From: Chryseobacterium aquaeductus
GTDB taxonomy: Bacteria > Bacteroidota > Bacteroidia > Flavobacteriales > Weeksellaceae
NCBI RefSeq assembly: GCF_905175375.1
Contig: NZ_CAJIMS010000001.1
Coordinates: 806,001-870,000, forward strand
Length of the DNA: 64,000 bases
Direction of reading: 5' to 3'
Notes under the pieces: generated by a model
The model's database searches: none
Told to the model about the DNA's origin: nothing
Seen by the model: the letters and a program-made list of their open reading frames with translations, nothing else
In this document: positions 47,005 to 56,523 of the stretch, one piece after another
Layout: each line of letters starts with the position of its first letter
Numbering within the stretch: position 1 is the stretch's first letter
Program-made: the position numbers and the translations under genes

Positions 47005-48173
47005 AGACTAAGAAAAGCATACGCAAAAGCCAAAACAGAGGAGATAATTCCTGCCATAAAAATCTTGTAGGTGATAGATAGCAACTTGTATTTTCTGTCT
47101 AAAACTTTGCCAAGAAAATAGAGATCTTTGACCATAGAATCATAGATGTAATCTCGGTCTGTGATAAGATCTTTCATTGCAGAATTGTAATCAGGAAAAG
47201 TCATTTGGTTAAAATTTCCAAAAAACAGAAGATTGACTTTGCGGTCTGCCACATCTTTGCTGGTAAACGTATTTTTAGTAACATTCGGTTTTGTAGAAAG
47301 AATAGCGAAAATGATCGTCAAAACACTCGAAATCAAAAGAAAAAATGTTGGAATAATCAAGTGAGCATTTTTAGGAGTATCTAATTTCGGAACCAAAACA
47401 GAAAGACATACCGAGATAATAATCGCATTTACAGACAATAAAATATTTGCTTTGCTGTCTGCAATATCACTCAATCTTGTATGATTATTTAACGTAACTC
47501 TGAAAAGTGTGTCTACACTTCTGTCGGATTTCGAATCTTTATCTTTTTTAGAATCAGAATTTTCTTTTTTAGGTTTTTCTTCTTTATCAAACTTTTTTTC
47601 AAGCTTTTTCACATTTTTCATTTTTAGAGGCTCCCAGTTTACTTTGGCATAATCTGTGAAATATTTGTGCTTATTTTTCAGAAAATCTACATTCATCTGA
47701 TGCCATTCGTCATTAGAAAAACACATTCCGCCAGTCAGTTCCCACTCTTTTCGCAATGCCTCGGCAGAATCATTGTAAAACGGACTGGCAAAATGACTGA
47801 AATCTGCATCTTTCATGATTTCCTCCAAAAGATTTTGAGGCTTGTAATATTTCTCTGTTGCAAGAATCAACTGCGATACATCTTTTATATAATCCTCAGA
47901 AACATTTTCTTTTGCCAGAAATTCTTTCGTCAAAACTACACCTCTTTGCTCATGACCTTCTGCCTTACAATCTGTAAAACCTACATCATGAAACCACAAT
48001 GCCAACAATACTTTTTCGCGGTCTTGGTCTGAAACCTGAGTATGATTTATAATCTCTTCAGCTTTTTGTACGGCAAAAGTGGTATGAATAAAATTATGAT
48101 AAAAATATACCGAAGATAACTTATCTTTGAATAAGCTTTCTACATGATTTTTAGCGCGTTCTAAAATGGTCAT
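47001..48173 (-). CDS. HD-domain protein with Pycsar effector-type membrane domain
   Basis: A 390-residue protein from the ATG at 48173; the frame is open to 48287 but that would overlap the divergent gene. The N-terminal HD phosphohydrolase domain (about 1-195) shows YHNFIHT, FHDVGF and an EGHEQRG segment. A Lys/Asp/Ser-rich linker follows, then a two-plus-two-helix membrane domain (about 240-390) of the PycTM type with DSKANILLSVNAIIIS. PycTM proteins act as membrane effectors in cyclic-pyrimidine defence. No nucleotide cyclase gene is nearby, so a housekeeping role is equally possible. Confidence 0.8.
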   Translation of the reverse strand: MTILERAKNHVESLFKDKLSSVYFYHNFIHTTFAVQKAEEIINHTQVSDQDREKVLLALWFHDVGFTDCKAEGHEQRGVVLTKEFLAKENVSEDYIKDVSQLILATEKYYKPQNLLEEIMKDADFSHFASPFYNDSAEALRKEWELTGGMCFSNDEWHQMNVDFLKNKHKYFTDYAKVNWEPLKMKNVKKLEKKFDKEEKPKKENSDSKKDKDSKSDRSVDTLFRVTLNNHTRLSDIADSKANILLSVNAIIISVCLSVLVPKLDTPKNAHLIIPTFFLLISSVLTIIFAILSTKPNVTKNTFTSKDVADRKVNLLFFGNFNQMTFPDYNSAMKDLITDRDYIYDSMVKDLYFLGKVLDRKYKLLSITYKIFMAGIISSVLAFAYAFLSL

Positions 48174-48199
48174 TGCTGAATTTTTCTTAATGTAAATGT

Positions 48200-51100
48200 A
48201 TGAATTTATCCTCAAAATATTTTCTAAAAATATGCTTTGCAGCAGCGAGAACTTTATTGCTTTCAGTATTTTTGTTTTCTTGTGCAACCTATAACGTACA
48301 AAAAGGAAAAAACTTGCATGAAGTACAAAATTTTGACATCAAAACGGAAAATGATTTTAAAATCTTTCTGGTGGGCGATGCCGGAAATGCAGATGAACCA
48401 CAAGCGCAGCAGACTTTAAATTTCATTAAAAATAAACTGGATTCCGCCGACAAAAACTCAATGCTTTTGTTTCTTGGAGACAATATTTATCCGTTGGGAA
48501 TGCCCTGGGAAAGCGATAAAGATTATCCTGAAGCCAAAGAAAAACTAGAAAATCAATTGGCAATTACCAAAAATTTCAAAGGGAAAACATTGGTTATTCC
48601 CGGAAATCACGATTGGTATCACGGTTTGGAAGGATTAAAAGCAGAAGAAGAATTTGTAAAATCTTATCTGAATGATAAAAAAGCTTTTCTTCCTAAAAAC
48701 TCTTGCCCGATAGATGACATTAATCTCACCAAAGACATCAAACTTATCGTTATAGATTCTGAATGGGCTTTGACCAATTGGGATAAACATCCAGGCATTA
48801 ACAAAGGCTGCGACATCAAAACGAAAGAAGATTTTTATGCTGAATTTAAAGATTTGATCATAAAATATCAGGATAAAAGAATTATCGTTGCATTGCATCA
48901 TCCTGTCATCAGCTCGGGAACTCATGCCGGATATACGTCTGCAAAGTCACATCTTTTTCCTCTCGGCAGTAAAATTCCACTTCCCGGGATCGCAAGTTTC
49001 GTCAATATTCTGAGAAGCACCTCAGGAGTAAGCATGGAAGATTTCAGCAACAATCATTATACAGAATTTGCCGGCAGAATAAAAAGTATTATTCAGGACA
49101 AAGAAAATGTAATTCTTGTTTCAGGTCACGATCACAATCTGCAATATCACGTTAACAGAAATATCAAACAAATTGTAAGTGGTGCCGCATCAAAAACTGA
49201 TCCTTCAACCATTTTTGAGAAAACAGATTTCTCGTACGGAGGAAGTGGTTTTGGAGTTTTAAATCTCAGAAAAGACTTAAGTTCGGACGTAGAATTTTTC
49301 TCTACAAAAAACAATAAGCTCGAAAAACTTACACAAATTTCGGTGATTGATAAGCCAAAACAATTTGAAAACAACTTACCTGAAACATTTCCAGAAACCG
49401 TAAAAACTACGGTCTACAGCGAAATACAAGCAAAAGCACGAAAATTCTATTCTTGGCTCTGGGGAAATCATTACAGAAAATACTATGCAATTCCTGTAGA
49501 AGCTAAAACTGCGAACATCACGACTTTATATGGTGGTTTTACTCCTTTCAGAGAAGGTGGCGGAAACCAGTCAAACAGTTTGCGACTGAAAGCTGATGAC
49601 GGACAAGAATTTGTAATGCGAGGCTTGAAGAAAAGTGCCACGAGATTTCTTAACAATATGGCGTTTAAGAAAAACAGTTTCGGCAATGAGTTGGATAATA
49701 CTTTTCCCGATAGATTCTTAATGGATTTTTATACGACAAGCCATCCATATACAGGTTTTTCTGTCAATAATTTGGCGGATAAAATCGGACTTTTCCACAG
49801 CAATCCACAACTCTATTTTGTTCCGAAACAAAAAGGTTTGAGCGAATTTAATAAACACTATGGTGACGAATTGTACATGATTGAAGAACGTTTTTCTTCA
49901 GATCCTAAAACTTTAGCCTCACTAGACAACGCTAAAGATATTCTGTCTACCGATGATGTTTTGAAAAACCTCAGAAAAGATCACAAATATTCTGTAGATC
50001 AGGATTTATACCTTCGGGCAAGAATTTTTGATATGTTGATTGGCGACTGGGACAGACACGAAGATCAATGGAAGTGGGCAGAATATCAGCAAGATGATAA
50101 AACTATCTACAAACCAATCCCGAGAGATCACGATCAGGCATTCAGCAAATATGATGGTACTGCCTTTAAAGTTATTATGAATATCCCGGCAATCCGCCAC
50201 ATGAAAACATTTAAAGATGATATAAAAAATGTACGTTGGATGAATATGGAGCCGTATCCTTTAGATTTAATTTTATTGAAAAACACAAATCTGGAAGACT
50301 GGAATAGTCAGGCAAATTACATTCAGGAAAACCTTACCGATGCAGATATTGACCGCGCTTTTGAGAACTTACCGAAGGAAGTACAAGATGAAACCATTGC
50401 AGATATTCAGCAGAAATTAAAGGTTAGAAAAACAAAACTTAAAGAATTTGCTACAAGATATTTTGATGTTTTACAGGAAAAAATTTCATTGGCAGGAACC
50501 ATCAATAAAGATAAATTTATCATTACAAAAAACGAAAATTCTGTTGAAGTAAAACAATATCAGTTGACTAAAGATGGTGAAGATTTGGTTTTTCAAAAGA
50601 AATATGACGACACCAAAACAAAAGAACTTTGGATCTACGGTTTGGAAGAAGACGATGTTTACGAAGTCATTGGGGAAGGAAAATCTAAAATAAATATCCG
50701 CTTAATAGGTGGCTACAATCATGACACTTACAATGTTGAGAACGGAAAGAATGTAAAAATTTACGATTTTAAAGCTCAAAAAAATACGTATAACGCAAAA
50801 TCTACCACCAAGCATATCACCAATGACTACGAAGTCAACACCTACAACTGGAAACATCCGAAGTATAATTTCTTCGCAGGTTACCCAATGGCAAATTTCA
50901 ATCCGGATGACGGTGTGATTTTAGGTTTTGTAGCCAATTATACCGTAAACAACTTTATCAGAGATCCTTTCACCCAAAAACATAGTTTAAGTGCCAATTA
51001 TTACACCTCAACAGGCGGATTTAATGTTGGCTACAAAGGAATTTTCAAAAAAGCAATCGCAAGTTGGGATGCCGGAATTGATGCTACTTACACTACTCCG

Positions 51101-51910
51101 TTTTTTGCAAGAACATTCTTTGGTTTGGGAAATGAAAGCGTAAATAATGTAGATGAGGACGAAAGAGACTACAATCGAGTAAGAATTTCACAGTTTAAAT
51201 TTGCGCCATCTATTTCAAAAACAAGTTGGTGGAATTTTAAACATCAATTCCAGCTAAATTTTGAGCATTCTAAAGTGCAATATAATGATGATCGCTTTAT
51301 TGCTGTGTCGCCCGATGTAAACCCGGAAGTTTTTAACGGACAACAATTTGCAGGTGCCAATTATACGTTAAGTTTTAAAAATTTAGATAAAAAAGCATTT
51401 CCGACATTGGGACTTGAAGTAGTTTTAAATGCAGGCTGGAAAGCAAATATTTCAGCAATTAATCAAAATTTCGCCAATTTCAATGGAACTTTAAATCTAT
51501 TCCACAGAATTGATAAAAAGGGGAAATTTGTATTTGCCAATTCGAGCAATGCCATGATGATCAACAATAATAATTTTGAATTTTATCAGGCTGCAGCAAT
51601 CGGCGGAAATAACGGAATGCGAGCCTACAGAAATGAAAGATTTGCCGGAAAATCGTATTTTGTAAACAACTCTGAGATCCGTTGGGATTTTGGTCGTGTG
51701 AAAAACAAAATAGTTCCTACTAATATGGGAATTCTCGTAGGTTACGATCTCGGAAGAGTTTGGATGGATGGCGAAAAGTCTGACAAATGGCATCAAGGCG
51801 TTGGTGCAGGATTCTGGATGAATATTCTTGAGATGTTCTCTGCGAGAGTCGATTATTTTATTGGCGAAGATGGCGGGAGGATTTCCGGTGGTGTGGGATT
51901 AAGTTTTTAA
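48200..51910 (+). CDS. Metallophosphoesterase fused to kinase-like segment and outer-membrane barrel
   Basis: A 1236-residue lipoprotein-type envelope protein (lipobox LFSC near residue 28). Residues about 50-330 are a calcineurin-like phosphoesterase: GDAG, GDNIYP, GNHDW, HHPV and GHDHN. Residues about 440-700 resemble a HipA/CotH/Fam20-like kinase fold: VMRGLKK (K477/K478), IGDWDRHEDQ with D618 and Q623, and RDHDQAF with D643/D645. Residues about 890-1236 form a D15-like outer-membrane barrel. The kinase-like reading is my inference. It is divergent from the HD-PycTM gene with only 26 bases between starts. Confidence 0.8.
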   Translation: MNLSSKYFLKICFAAARTLLLSVFLFSCATYNVQKGKNLHEVQNFDIKTENDFKIFLVGDAGNADEPQAQQTLNFIKNKLDSADKNSMLLFLGDNIYPLGMPWESDKDYPEAKEKLENQLAITKNFKGKTLVIPGNHDWYHGLEGLKAEEEFVKSYLNDKKAFLPKNSCPIDDINLTKDIKLIVIDSEWALTNWDKHPGINKGCDIKTKEDFYAEFKDLIIKYQDKRIIVALHHPVISSGTHAGYTSAKSHLFPLGSKIPLPGIASFVNILRSTSGVSMEDFSNNHYTEFAGRIKSIIQDKENVILVSGHDHNLQYHVNRNIKQIVSGAASKTDPSTIFEKTDFSYGGSGFGVLNLRKDLSSDVEFFSTKNNKLEKLTQISVIDKPKQFENNLPETFPETVKTTVYSEIQAKARKFYSWLWGNHYRKYYAIPVEAKTANITTLYGGFTPFREGGGNQSNSLRLKADDGQEFVMRGLKKSATRFLNNMAFKKNSFGNELDNTFPDRFLMDFYTTSHPYTGFSVNNLADKIGLFHSNPQLYFVPKQKGLSEFNKHYGDELYMIEERFSSDPKTLASLDNAKDILSTDDVLKNLRKDHKYSVDQDLYLRARIFDMLIGDWDRHEDQWKWAEYQQDDKTIYKPIPRDHDQAFSKYDGTAFKVIMNIPAIRHMKTFKDDIKNVRWMNMEPYPLDLILLKNTNLEDWNSQANYIQENLTDADIDRAFENLPKEVQDETIADIQQKLKVRKTKLKEFATRYFDVLQEKISLAGTINKDKFIITKNENSVEVKQYQLTKDGEDLVFQKKYDDTKTKELWIYGLEEDDVYEVIGEGKSKINIRLIGGYNHDTYNVENGKNVKIYDFKAQKNTYNAKSTTKHITNDYEVNTYNWKHPKYNFFAGYPMANFNPDDGVILGFVANYTVNNFIRDPFTQKHSLSANYYTSTGGFNVGYKGIFKKAIASWDAGIDATYTTPFFARTFFGLGNESVNNVDEDERDYNRVRISQFKFAPSISKTSWWNFKHQFQLNFEHSKVQYNDDRFIAVSPDVNPEVFNGQQFAGANYTLSFKNLDKKAFPTLGLEVVLNAGWKANISAINQNFANFNGTLNLFHRIDKKGKFVFANSSNAMMINNNNFEFYQAAAIGGNNGMRAYRNERFAGKSYFVNNSEIRWDFGRVKNKIVPTNMGILVGYDLGRVWMDGEKSDKWHQGVGAGFWMNILEMFSARVDYFIGEDGGRISGGVGLSF

Positions 51911-51953
51911 GATCTCACCCAATACCTTTCCACAGTTTCTATACAATTAATAA

Positions 51954-51995
51954 AAAAAGAGGAAAATCTTCCAATTGATTTTCCTCTTTTTTTAT
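51954..51995. terminator. Bidirectional intrinsic terminator
   Basis: A 15-bp perfect stem (51954-51968 with 51977-51991) separates the convergent barrel-protein and lipoprotein genes; both strands have T-runs. Confidence 0.92.
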
Positions 51996-52783
51996 TGATG
52001 ATACAAAATCACCTGTCCGTCAGCGTCGTACTGGTAGGTCCATTCACTATATCCTGAACCTGGATTTAATTCCGGATATTGCAGATTTTGAGTGATGTAT
52101 GTTATCTTTCTAAAATTGTTCTCAGATAAACTTTTTATAAAGAAATTATCATTTACAATGTAAAGTTTTTTGTAAGGATTTTTTGCCTGATCAAAATTCA
52201 AGTATTGTGTTGTCGTTAACCTCGTCTGAATATTGCTTGAAACTTGAAGCTTTTCACTCTTAATTAAATTTTTGTTGGAATCAAAAAAATAAGTATCATA
52301 CGTATCAAAAGTATATCTTTTAGTATGAACTGAGATTTTATCAGTTTCATAAGAATAATTTTTAGTGATAATCAGATTATTAAATTCATCGAAAGATTCA
52401 GATTTTTTGATTCTCCCACTTTCCAATGTATTAATGCTTTTCTTTATTTCGGCATCATTTTCAGAATATTCAACAACAATTTGATTGCCGGAATACGAAA
52501 AGTTAGTAGATACATTTTGCGAAAACGTATAAAACTCAAATCCAGAATTGCCCATCTTATACAACTTTCCATTCATCCTTTTTAGAAGTCCGTTCTCGTA
52601 AGAAAACTGATAGTACCAATCGGGATTTTGTGTGGTAATAATGGGTAGCTCCGCATAATACGTCCAGATTTTTGAAGGTTCTAAATCTGAATTAAAATTC
52701 TGAGAAACTTCTTCTAGAGAATCGCAATTTCCAGAGCAAGAAAACAAGAATAATAATAAGAGGATATTTAGTAGTTTTTTCAT
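51992..52783 (-). CDS. Lipoprotein of unknown function
   Basis: A 263-residue protein from the ATG at 52783; this start places a short basic leader and the lipobox FLFSC right at the N-terminus, unlike the longer frame opening at 52876. The mature part has repeated Tyr/Asn-rich strands (YQFSYENGLLKRMNGK, TYQYDADGQVILY) of the kind seen in flavobacterial wrapped-sheet surface proteins. It lies 37 bases downstream of the SdiA-regulated-type gene in the same direction. Confidence 0.7.
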   Translation of the reverse strand: MKKLLNILLLLFLFSCSGNCDSLEEVSQNFNSDLEPSKIWTYYAELPIITTQNPDWYYQFSYENGLLKRMNGKLYKMGNSGFEFYTFSQNVSTNFSYSGNQIVVEYSENDAEIKKSINTLESGRIKKSESFDEFNNLIITKNYSYETDKISVHTKRYTFDTYDTYFFDSNKNLIKSEKLQVSSNIQTRLTTTQYLNFDQAKNPYKKLYIVNDNFFIKSLSENNFRKITYITQNLQYPELNPGSGYSEWTYQYDADGQVILYHQ

Positions 52784-52820
52784 GAAGACTTTAAAAGGTA
52801 GCAAAAGTAGTGTAAAATAT

Positions 52821-53696
52821 TTACAACTCAAATAAATACACATTTCCACCTTCACTTTTATCTTTTTCATCGGCAATCAACAACGTTTTATCATCAACAA
52901 AAACAACGGCTTCTTTTTGTGAATTATGATCGAGAGAAATTTTCTGAATTTTAGTTGAGCCGAAATCATTCGCCGAAAATCCCGATAAAACGTGGATATT
53001 CTTATGCGTCAGCAAGACAATCTGATTCTTATAATTAATTGAAGCTGAAGTAATTGCAGCATCATCGTAACCTCCTTCCAGTTTCAGTTTACCAACTAAT
53101 TTCGCTTCAAAATCTCCATCTTTATTAGGAATCTGGAATACCAGAAAAGTTCCGTCAAAACCTTTGCTTCTGTTTTTGGTGAAAAGATAAAAATTGCCGT
53201 CTTTCTCTACAAAAGCTTCACAATCGTACAGTAAATTTGATTTCTTTGGCGGAAACTCAGTTTGTCCTTCGTAGTGAAATTTCGTTGTCTGAATGACTTT
53301 TGTCGACTTCTGAGAATCAGTTTTTAAATCTAATTTTAAAATAGAAAGATTCTGTCTGTCATTTTCGTTATTTCCGAAATCACCAACATAGATATTTCCG
53401 GCTGCATCTTTAGTAATGTCTTCCCAATCGTTGTTTTCAGCGTTTTCTACCAGGACATCCGTCGTGAGCTCGCCTTGTCGGTTCAATCCGTAGACTACAT
53501 TTTTATTTCCTGCATCTTCGATTGCCCAAATGGTTTTCTGATCTTGCGAAAGAGCAATTCCTGAAACTTCTTTTAGTTTTTTGGGTAGAGAAAATTCGAC
53601 CTTCAAATTATTGTCTTGTGACTGAGTATTTTCAGTTTTGGGATTGCATGATACGAAAAGTAACGTTGAAATCGTAAAAAGAATATTCATTTTCAT
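52821..53696 (-). CDS. SdiA-regulated/NHL-type beta-propeller lipoprotein
   Basis: A 291-residue lipoprotein with lipobox FVSC near residue 17. Its propeller-like repeats include SGIALSQDQKTIWAIEDAGN, IYVGDFGNNENDR and YDCEAFVEKDGNFYLFTKN. These fit the SdiA-regulated/NHL-like domain, whose biochemical role is unclear. The start overlaps the mazG stop by four bases, so it is co-transcribed with mazG. Confidence 0.72.
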   Translation of the reverse strand: MKMNILFTISTLLFVSCNPKTENTQSQDNNLKVEFSLPKKLKEVSGIALSQDQKTIWAIEDAGNKNVVYGLNRQGELTTDVLVENAENNDWEDITKDAAGNIYVGDFGNNENDRQNLSILKLDLKTDSQKSTKVIQTTKFHYEGQTEFPPKKSNLLYDCEAFVEKDGNFYLFTKNRSKGFDGTFLVFQIPNKDGDFEAKLVGKLKLEGGYDDAAITSASINYKNQIVLLTHKNIHVLSGFSANDFGSTKIQKISLDHNSQKEAVVFVDDKTLLIADEKDKSEGGNVYLFEL

Positions 53697-54469
53697 TGGT
53701 TATAATTTAAAAGTTTTGCTTGCTCCCAAAGTTCGTCCATTTCTTCCAAATTCATATCAGATAATTTTAAATCTGCCTCAGCTGCAAGTTGTTCCATTTT
53801 CTGGAATCTTGAAATGAATTTAAGATTGGTTCTCTCCAAAGCTGAATCCGGATTTAACCCTGAAATTCTTGCATAATTGATTAACGAAAAAAATACATCG
53901 CCTAATTCAAGTTCTTTTTTATCTAAATTGGTTTCATCATGAAATTCCTGAATCTCTTCATCTACTTTTTTCCACGCATCTTCGGCATCGTGAAATTCAA
54001 AACCAATTCCTTTTACTTTATCCTGAATTCTGTAAGCTTTCACCATACTTGGCAATCCTTTTGGAACTCCGCCCAAAATAGATTTATTACCTTCTTTAAG
54101 CTTGAGTTTTTCCCAGTTTTGTTTTACTTCTTCTTCATCCTTCACTTCAACATCGCCATAAATATGAGGATGGCGGAAAATTAGTTTTTCATTCAGAGAA
54201 TTGATGACATCGGCAATATCAAAACTTTCTTTCTCCGAACCTATTTTAGCATAAAAAACCAAATGCAGAAGTACATCACCGAGTTCTTTTTTAATTTCAG
54301 TTAAATCTTCCTGCAAAAGTGCATCAGAAAGCTCGTACGTTTCTTCCAACGTCAAATGACGAAGTGTCTGAAGCGTCTGTTTCTGATCCCACGGACATTT
54401 TTCACGAAGATCATCCATAATATCTAAAAGTCTTCCAAAAGCTTCGAGTTTTTCCTGTCTGGTGTTCAT
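53693..54469 (-). CDS. mazG: Nucleoside triphosphate pyrophosphohydrolase
   Basis: A 258-residue MazG that hydrolyses NTPs to NMP and pyrophosphate. Two MazG halves are visible. The first has CPWDQKQTLQTLRHL and the metal-binding EETYELSDAL plus ELGDVLLHL (residues about 25-70). The second has EEIQEF and ELGDVFFSLINYAR (about 170-200). A spaced promoter pair lies just upstream. Confidence 0.93.
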   Translation of the reverse strand: MNTRQEKLEAFGRLLDIMDDLREKCPWDQKQTLQTLRHLTLEETYELSDALLQEDLTEIKKELGDVLLHLVFYAKIGSEKESFDIADVINSLNEKLIFRHPHIYGDVEVKDEEEVKQNWEKLKLKEGNKSILGGVPKGLPSMVKAYRIQDKVKGIGFEFHDAEDAWKKVDEEIQEFHDETNLDKKELELGDVFFSLINYARISGLNPDSALERTNLKFISRFQKMEQLAAEADLKLSDMNLEEMDELWEQAKLLNYNQ

Positions 54470-54491
54470 AATTGAGAATTAAAAAGTGTTG

Positions 54492-54526
54492 CAAATTTAG
54501 TGGTAATTTTCAGAGTTTCCGCAAAA
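54492..54526 (-). promoter_or_regulatory. Promoter of the mazG operon
   Basis: On the minus strand TTTTG (54526-54522) is followed after 22 bases by TAAATTTG (54499-54492), an exact match to TAnnTTTG. It lies 23 bases before the mazG start. Confidence 0.55.
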
Positions 54527-54529
54527 GGA

Positions 54530-54731
54530 CATAGGAAATGAAAGCGTTAAAAAAATAAGCGATACGAACGTTAAAAAAATTCTACTGTCTGAAGAGCGAG
54601 ACCACTTTTAAACCGAAGAAATAATTTTGAAATCGCGCAAGTTTTAGAATTTTTAGTGAGTATCGATTATTTTTAGCCTTTCAGTTCCAAGTCTTGAACT
54701 TTTGTTTCTTTTGTTTCAAGACAAAAGAAAT
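54530..54731. repeat. Possible dispersed intergenic element
   Basis: A gene-free stretch containing the hairpin TTTCTTTTGT/ACAAAAGAAA (about 54708-54730) and the text GTTCCAAGTCTTGAAC, which itself is an inverted repeat. The wording resembles spacer elements I associate with Chryseobacterium. No coding sequence was found. Confidence 0.45.
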
Positions 54732-54762
54732 AAAAAAAACCTCATCATCGCTGATAAGGTTT
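54732..54762 (-). terminator. Terminator of the DUF5606 gene
   Basis: AAACCT and ATCA (54737-54747) pair with TGAT and AGGTTT (54752-54762) across one mismatch; a run of T follows on the minus strand. Confidence 0.8.
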
Positions 54763-54784
54763 TGTATAAATTCAGATAAACTAA

Positions 54785-55348
54785 TTATCCCATTTTTCTG
54801 TGTGTACTTTTTGTAGCTGCTTTTGCTCCTGAGCTTGCTTTTACCTTTGGAGTTGCAGGTTTGTCAGCTTTTGGAGCTGCTTTTTTCGGAGCTGCTTTTT
54901 CTGCGGTGATGTCACCTTCAGTGCTTTCTCCTTCTAAAGTTTCAGGCTCTGCTTTTACAAAGCTTTCCGGCGTAATGTAACCAGCTTTGTGAAGAATATT
55001 GTACCATTGAGCCAATTTTTTGATGTCAGAAAAATACACTCTTTCTGTATCATAATTTGGAAGAGATGCTCCCATAAATTCTCTCAACTCATCTTCTGTA
55101 GATTTGTGAGAAATCGTTTCTTTGTACTCGTAGTTTTTTGCTATATTTTCAAAAACTTCAAATAATGGAACTTCTTTGTCGAATGTAAACATTGCAATAT
55201 TATCCAACAAACTCACTTGGCTTGAGTTACCGATGCTTACTTTCTTTTTTGTTGTAACGTCTTCAATAATAAATCCGTTTTTCAATTGCGAAACTAATTT
55301 GTAAAGACCTGGTTTACCAGAAATCGAAATTATTTTTTCTAACAGCAT
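54785..55348 (-). CDS. DUF5606-family protein
   Basis: A 187-residue protein. Residues 1-140 match DUF5606 as I recall it (EKIISISGKPGLYKLVSQLKNG at the start, FSDIKKLAQWYNIL near 106). The last 45 residues are a low-complexity Ala/Lys/Pro tail that may bind nucleic acid. The family is conserved in Bacteroidota and often sits next to def, as here (74-base gap). No activity is known. Confidence 0.85.
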   Translation of the reverse strand: MLLEKIISISGKPGLYKLVSQLKNGFIIEDVTTKKKVSIGNSSQVSLLDNIAMFTFDKEVPLFEVFENIAKNYEYKETISHKSTEDELREFMGASLPNYDTERVYFSDIKKLAQWYNILHKAGYITPESFVKAEPETLEGESTEGDITAEKAAPKKAAPKADKPATPKVKASSGAKAATKSTHRKMG

Positions 55349-55422
55349 AATCTTATTTTTTTAAATTTTAGCAATTTGCTCAAGACAAACTGCGCTTTAT
55401 TATTTATTTATTTTCTACTTAA

Positions 55423-55995
55423 TTACTTAGGAAATCTCATTTTATAGTTGATTGATACATCACCTTGAGAGATTTTCACCAATTTACCTTTTACCAGTTT
55501 TTTCTTTAATGAGCTCAAATGATCGGTAAACAGCGTGCCTTCTATATGATCATATTCATGCTGAATTACACGGGCTCTAATATCGGAAAAAGTTTCTGTA
55601 TGCTTCACAAAATTTTCGTCAAAATATTCTATAACGATGGTACTTTTTCTTTTTACATCTTCTCTCACATCAGGAATCGAAAGACAGCCTTCATTAAACT
55701 TCCACTCTTCACCAGATTCTTCAAGAATCTGAGCGTTGATGAATACTTTTTTGAAATCTTTCAGTTCTTCAGCAATATCTTCGTAGTCTTCGTCTTCTGC
55801 CAAAGGAGTGACATCGACGATGAACATACGGATATCTAGCCCAATTTGTGGTGCTGCAAGACCGATACCATTGGCACTGTACATGGTCTCAAACATATTG
55901 TCGATGAGTTCCTGCAAACCAGGATAATCTTTATCTATATCTTTTCCTACTTTTCTCAAAACAGGATCTCCAAAGGCTCTAATTGGTAAAATCAT
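55423..55995 (-). CDS. def: Peptide deformylase
   Basis: A 190-residue metalloenzyme removing the formyl group from nascent proteins. All three motifs are visible: GIGLAAPQIG (about residues 44-53), EGCLSIP (near 109) and QHEYDH (near 151), which supply the Cys and two His metal ligands. It overlaps the ruvX stop by four bases. Confidence 0.95.
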   Translation of the reverse strand: MILPIRAFGDPVLRKVGKDIDKDYPGLQELIDNMFETMYSANGIGLAAPQIGLDIRMFIVDVTPLAEDEDYEDIAEELKDFKKVFINAQILEESGEEWKFNEGCLSIPDVREDVKRKSTIVIEYFDENFVKHTETFSDIRARVIQHEYDHIEGTLFTDHLSSLKKKLVKGKLVKISQGDVSINYKMRFPK

Positions 55996-56408
55996 CTTGT
56001 TCTTAGTTCTAAAAAATTCTGCAATATAATAGTTGCACTTACTTTATCTATCAATCCTTTCTCTTGTCTCTGTTTTTTACTTTTCCCACTTTGCGAGATA
56101 AAAAACGAAGCCATTTTTGATGTAAATCTCTCATCCAAACGGTGGATCTCAATGTCGGGAAATTCTTTACTGAAAAGTTCTAAAAATTTCAGAATATCAG
56201 TTTCCACCTCAGAAAGATTTCCCCGCAAATCAACCGGCAGACCTACTACCAAGTCTTCTACTTTGTTTTCATTGAAATATTTTTTCAAAAATTCCATCAA
56301 AAACTTTGTTTCTACGGTAGGTAATCCGCTTGCAATAATCCTCATGTCATCGGTTACCGCAATGCCACAACGAGCCTTTCCGTAGTCTATCGCAAGGATT
56401 TGTCCCAT
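55992..56408 (-). CDS. ruvX: Holliday junction resolvase-like RuvX/YqgF
   Basis: A 138-residue RNase H-fold protein. AIDYGKARCGIAV at the N-terminus carries the first catalytic Asp, VVGLPVDLRG lies near residue 60, and HRLDERFTS near 97. Family members process Holliday junctions or pre-16S rRNA ends. It overlaps def by four bases, forming a ruvX-def unit. Confidence 0.92.
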   Translation of the reverse strand: MGQILAIDYGKARCGIAVTDDMRIIASGLPTVETKFLMEFLKKYFNENKVEDLVVGLPVDLRGNLSEVETDILKFLELFSKEFPDIEIHRLDERFTSKMASFFISQSGKSKKQRQEKGLIDKVSATIILQNFLELRTR

Positions 56409-56415
56409 AAGTCTG

Positions 56416-56423
56416 CAAATTTA
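56416..56423 (-). promoter_or_regulatory. Candidate -7 element of ruvX-def
   Basis: TAAATTTG on the minus strand, eight bases before the ruvX start. No spaced TTTG was seen, so support is partial. Confidence 0.35.
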
Positions 56424-56523
56424 AGAAATTTTAATGATTTTACTCATAACGCAGCTTTTTTTATAAAATGATGTTTCATTCCACAATTTTTTTTTATAAT
56501 TTTATTTATCCAAAATAAAAATT

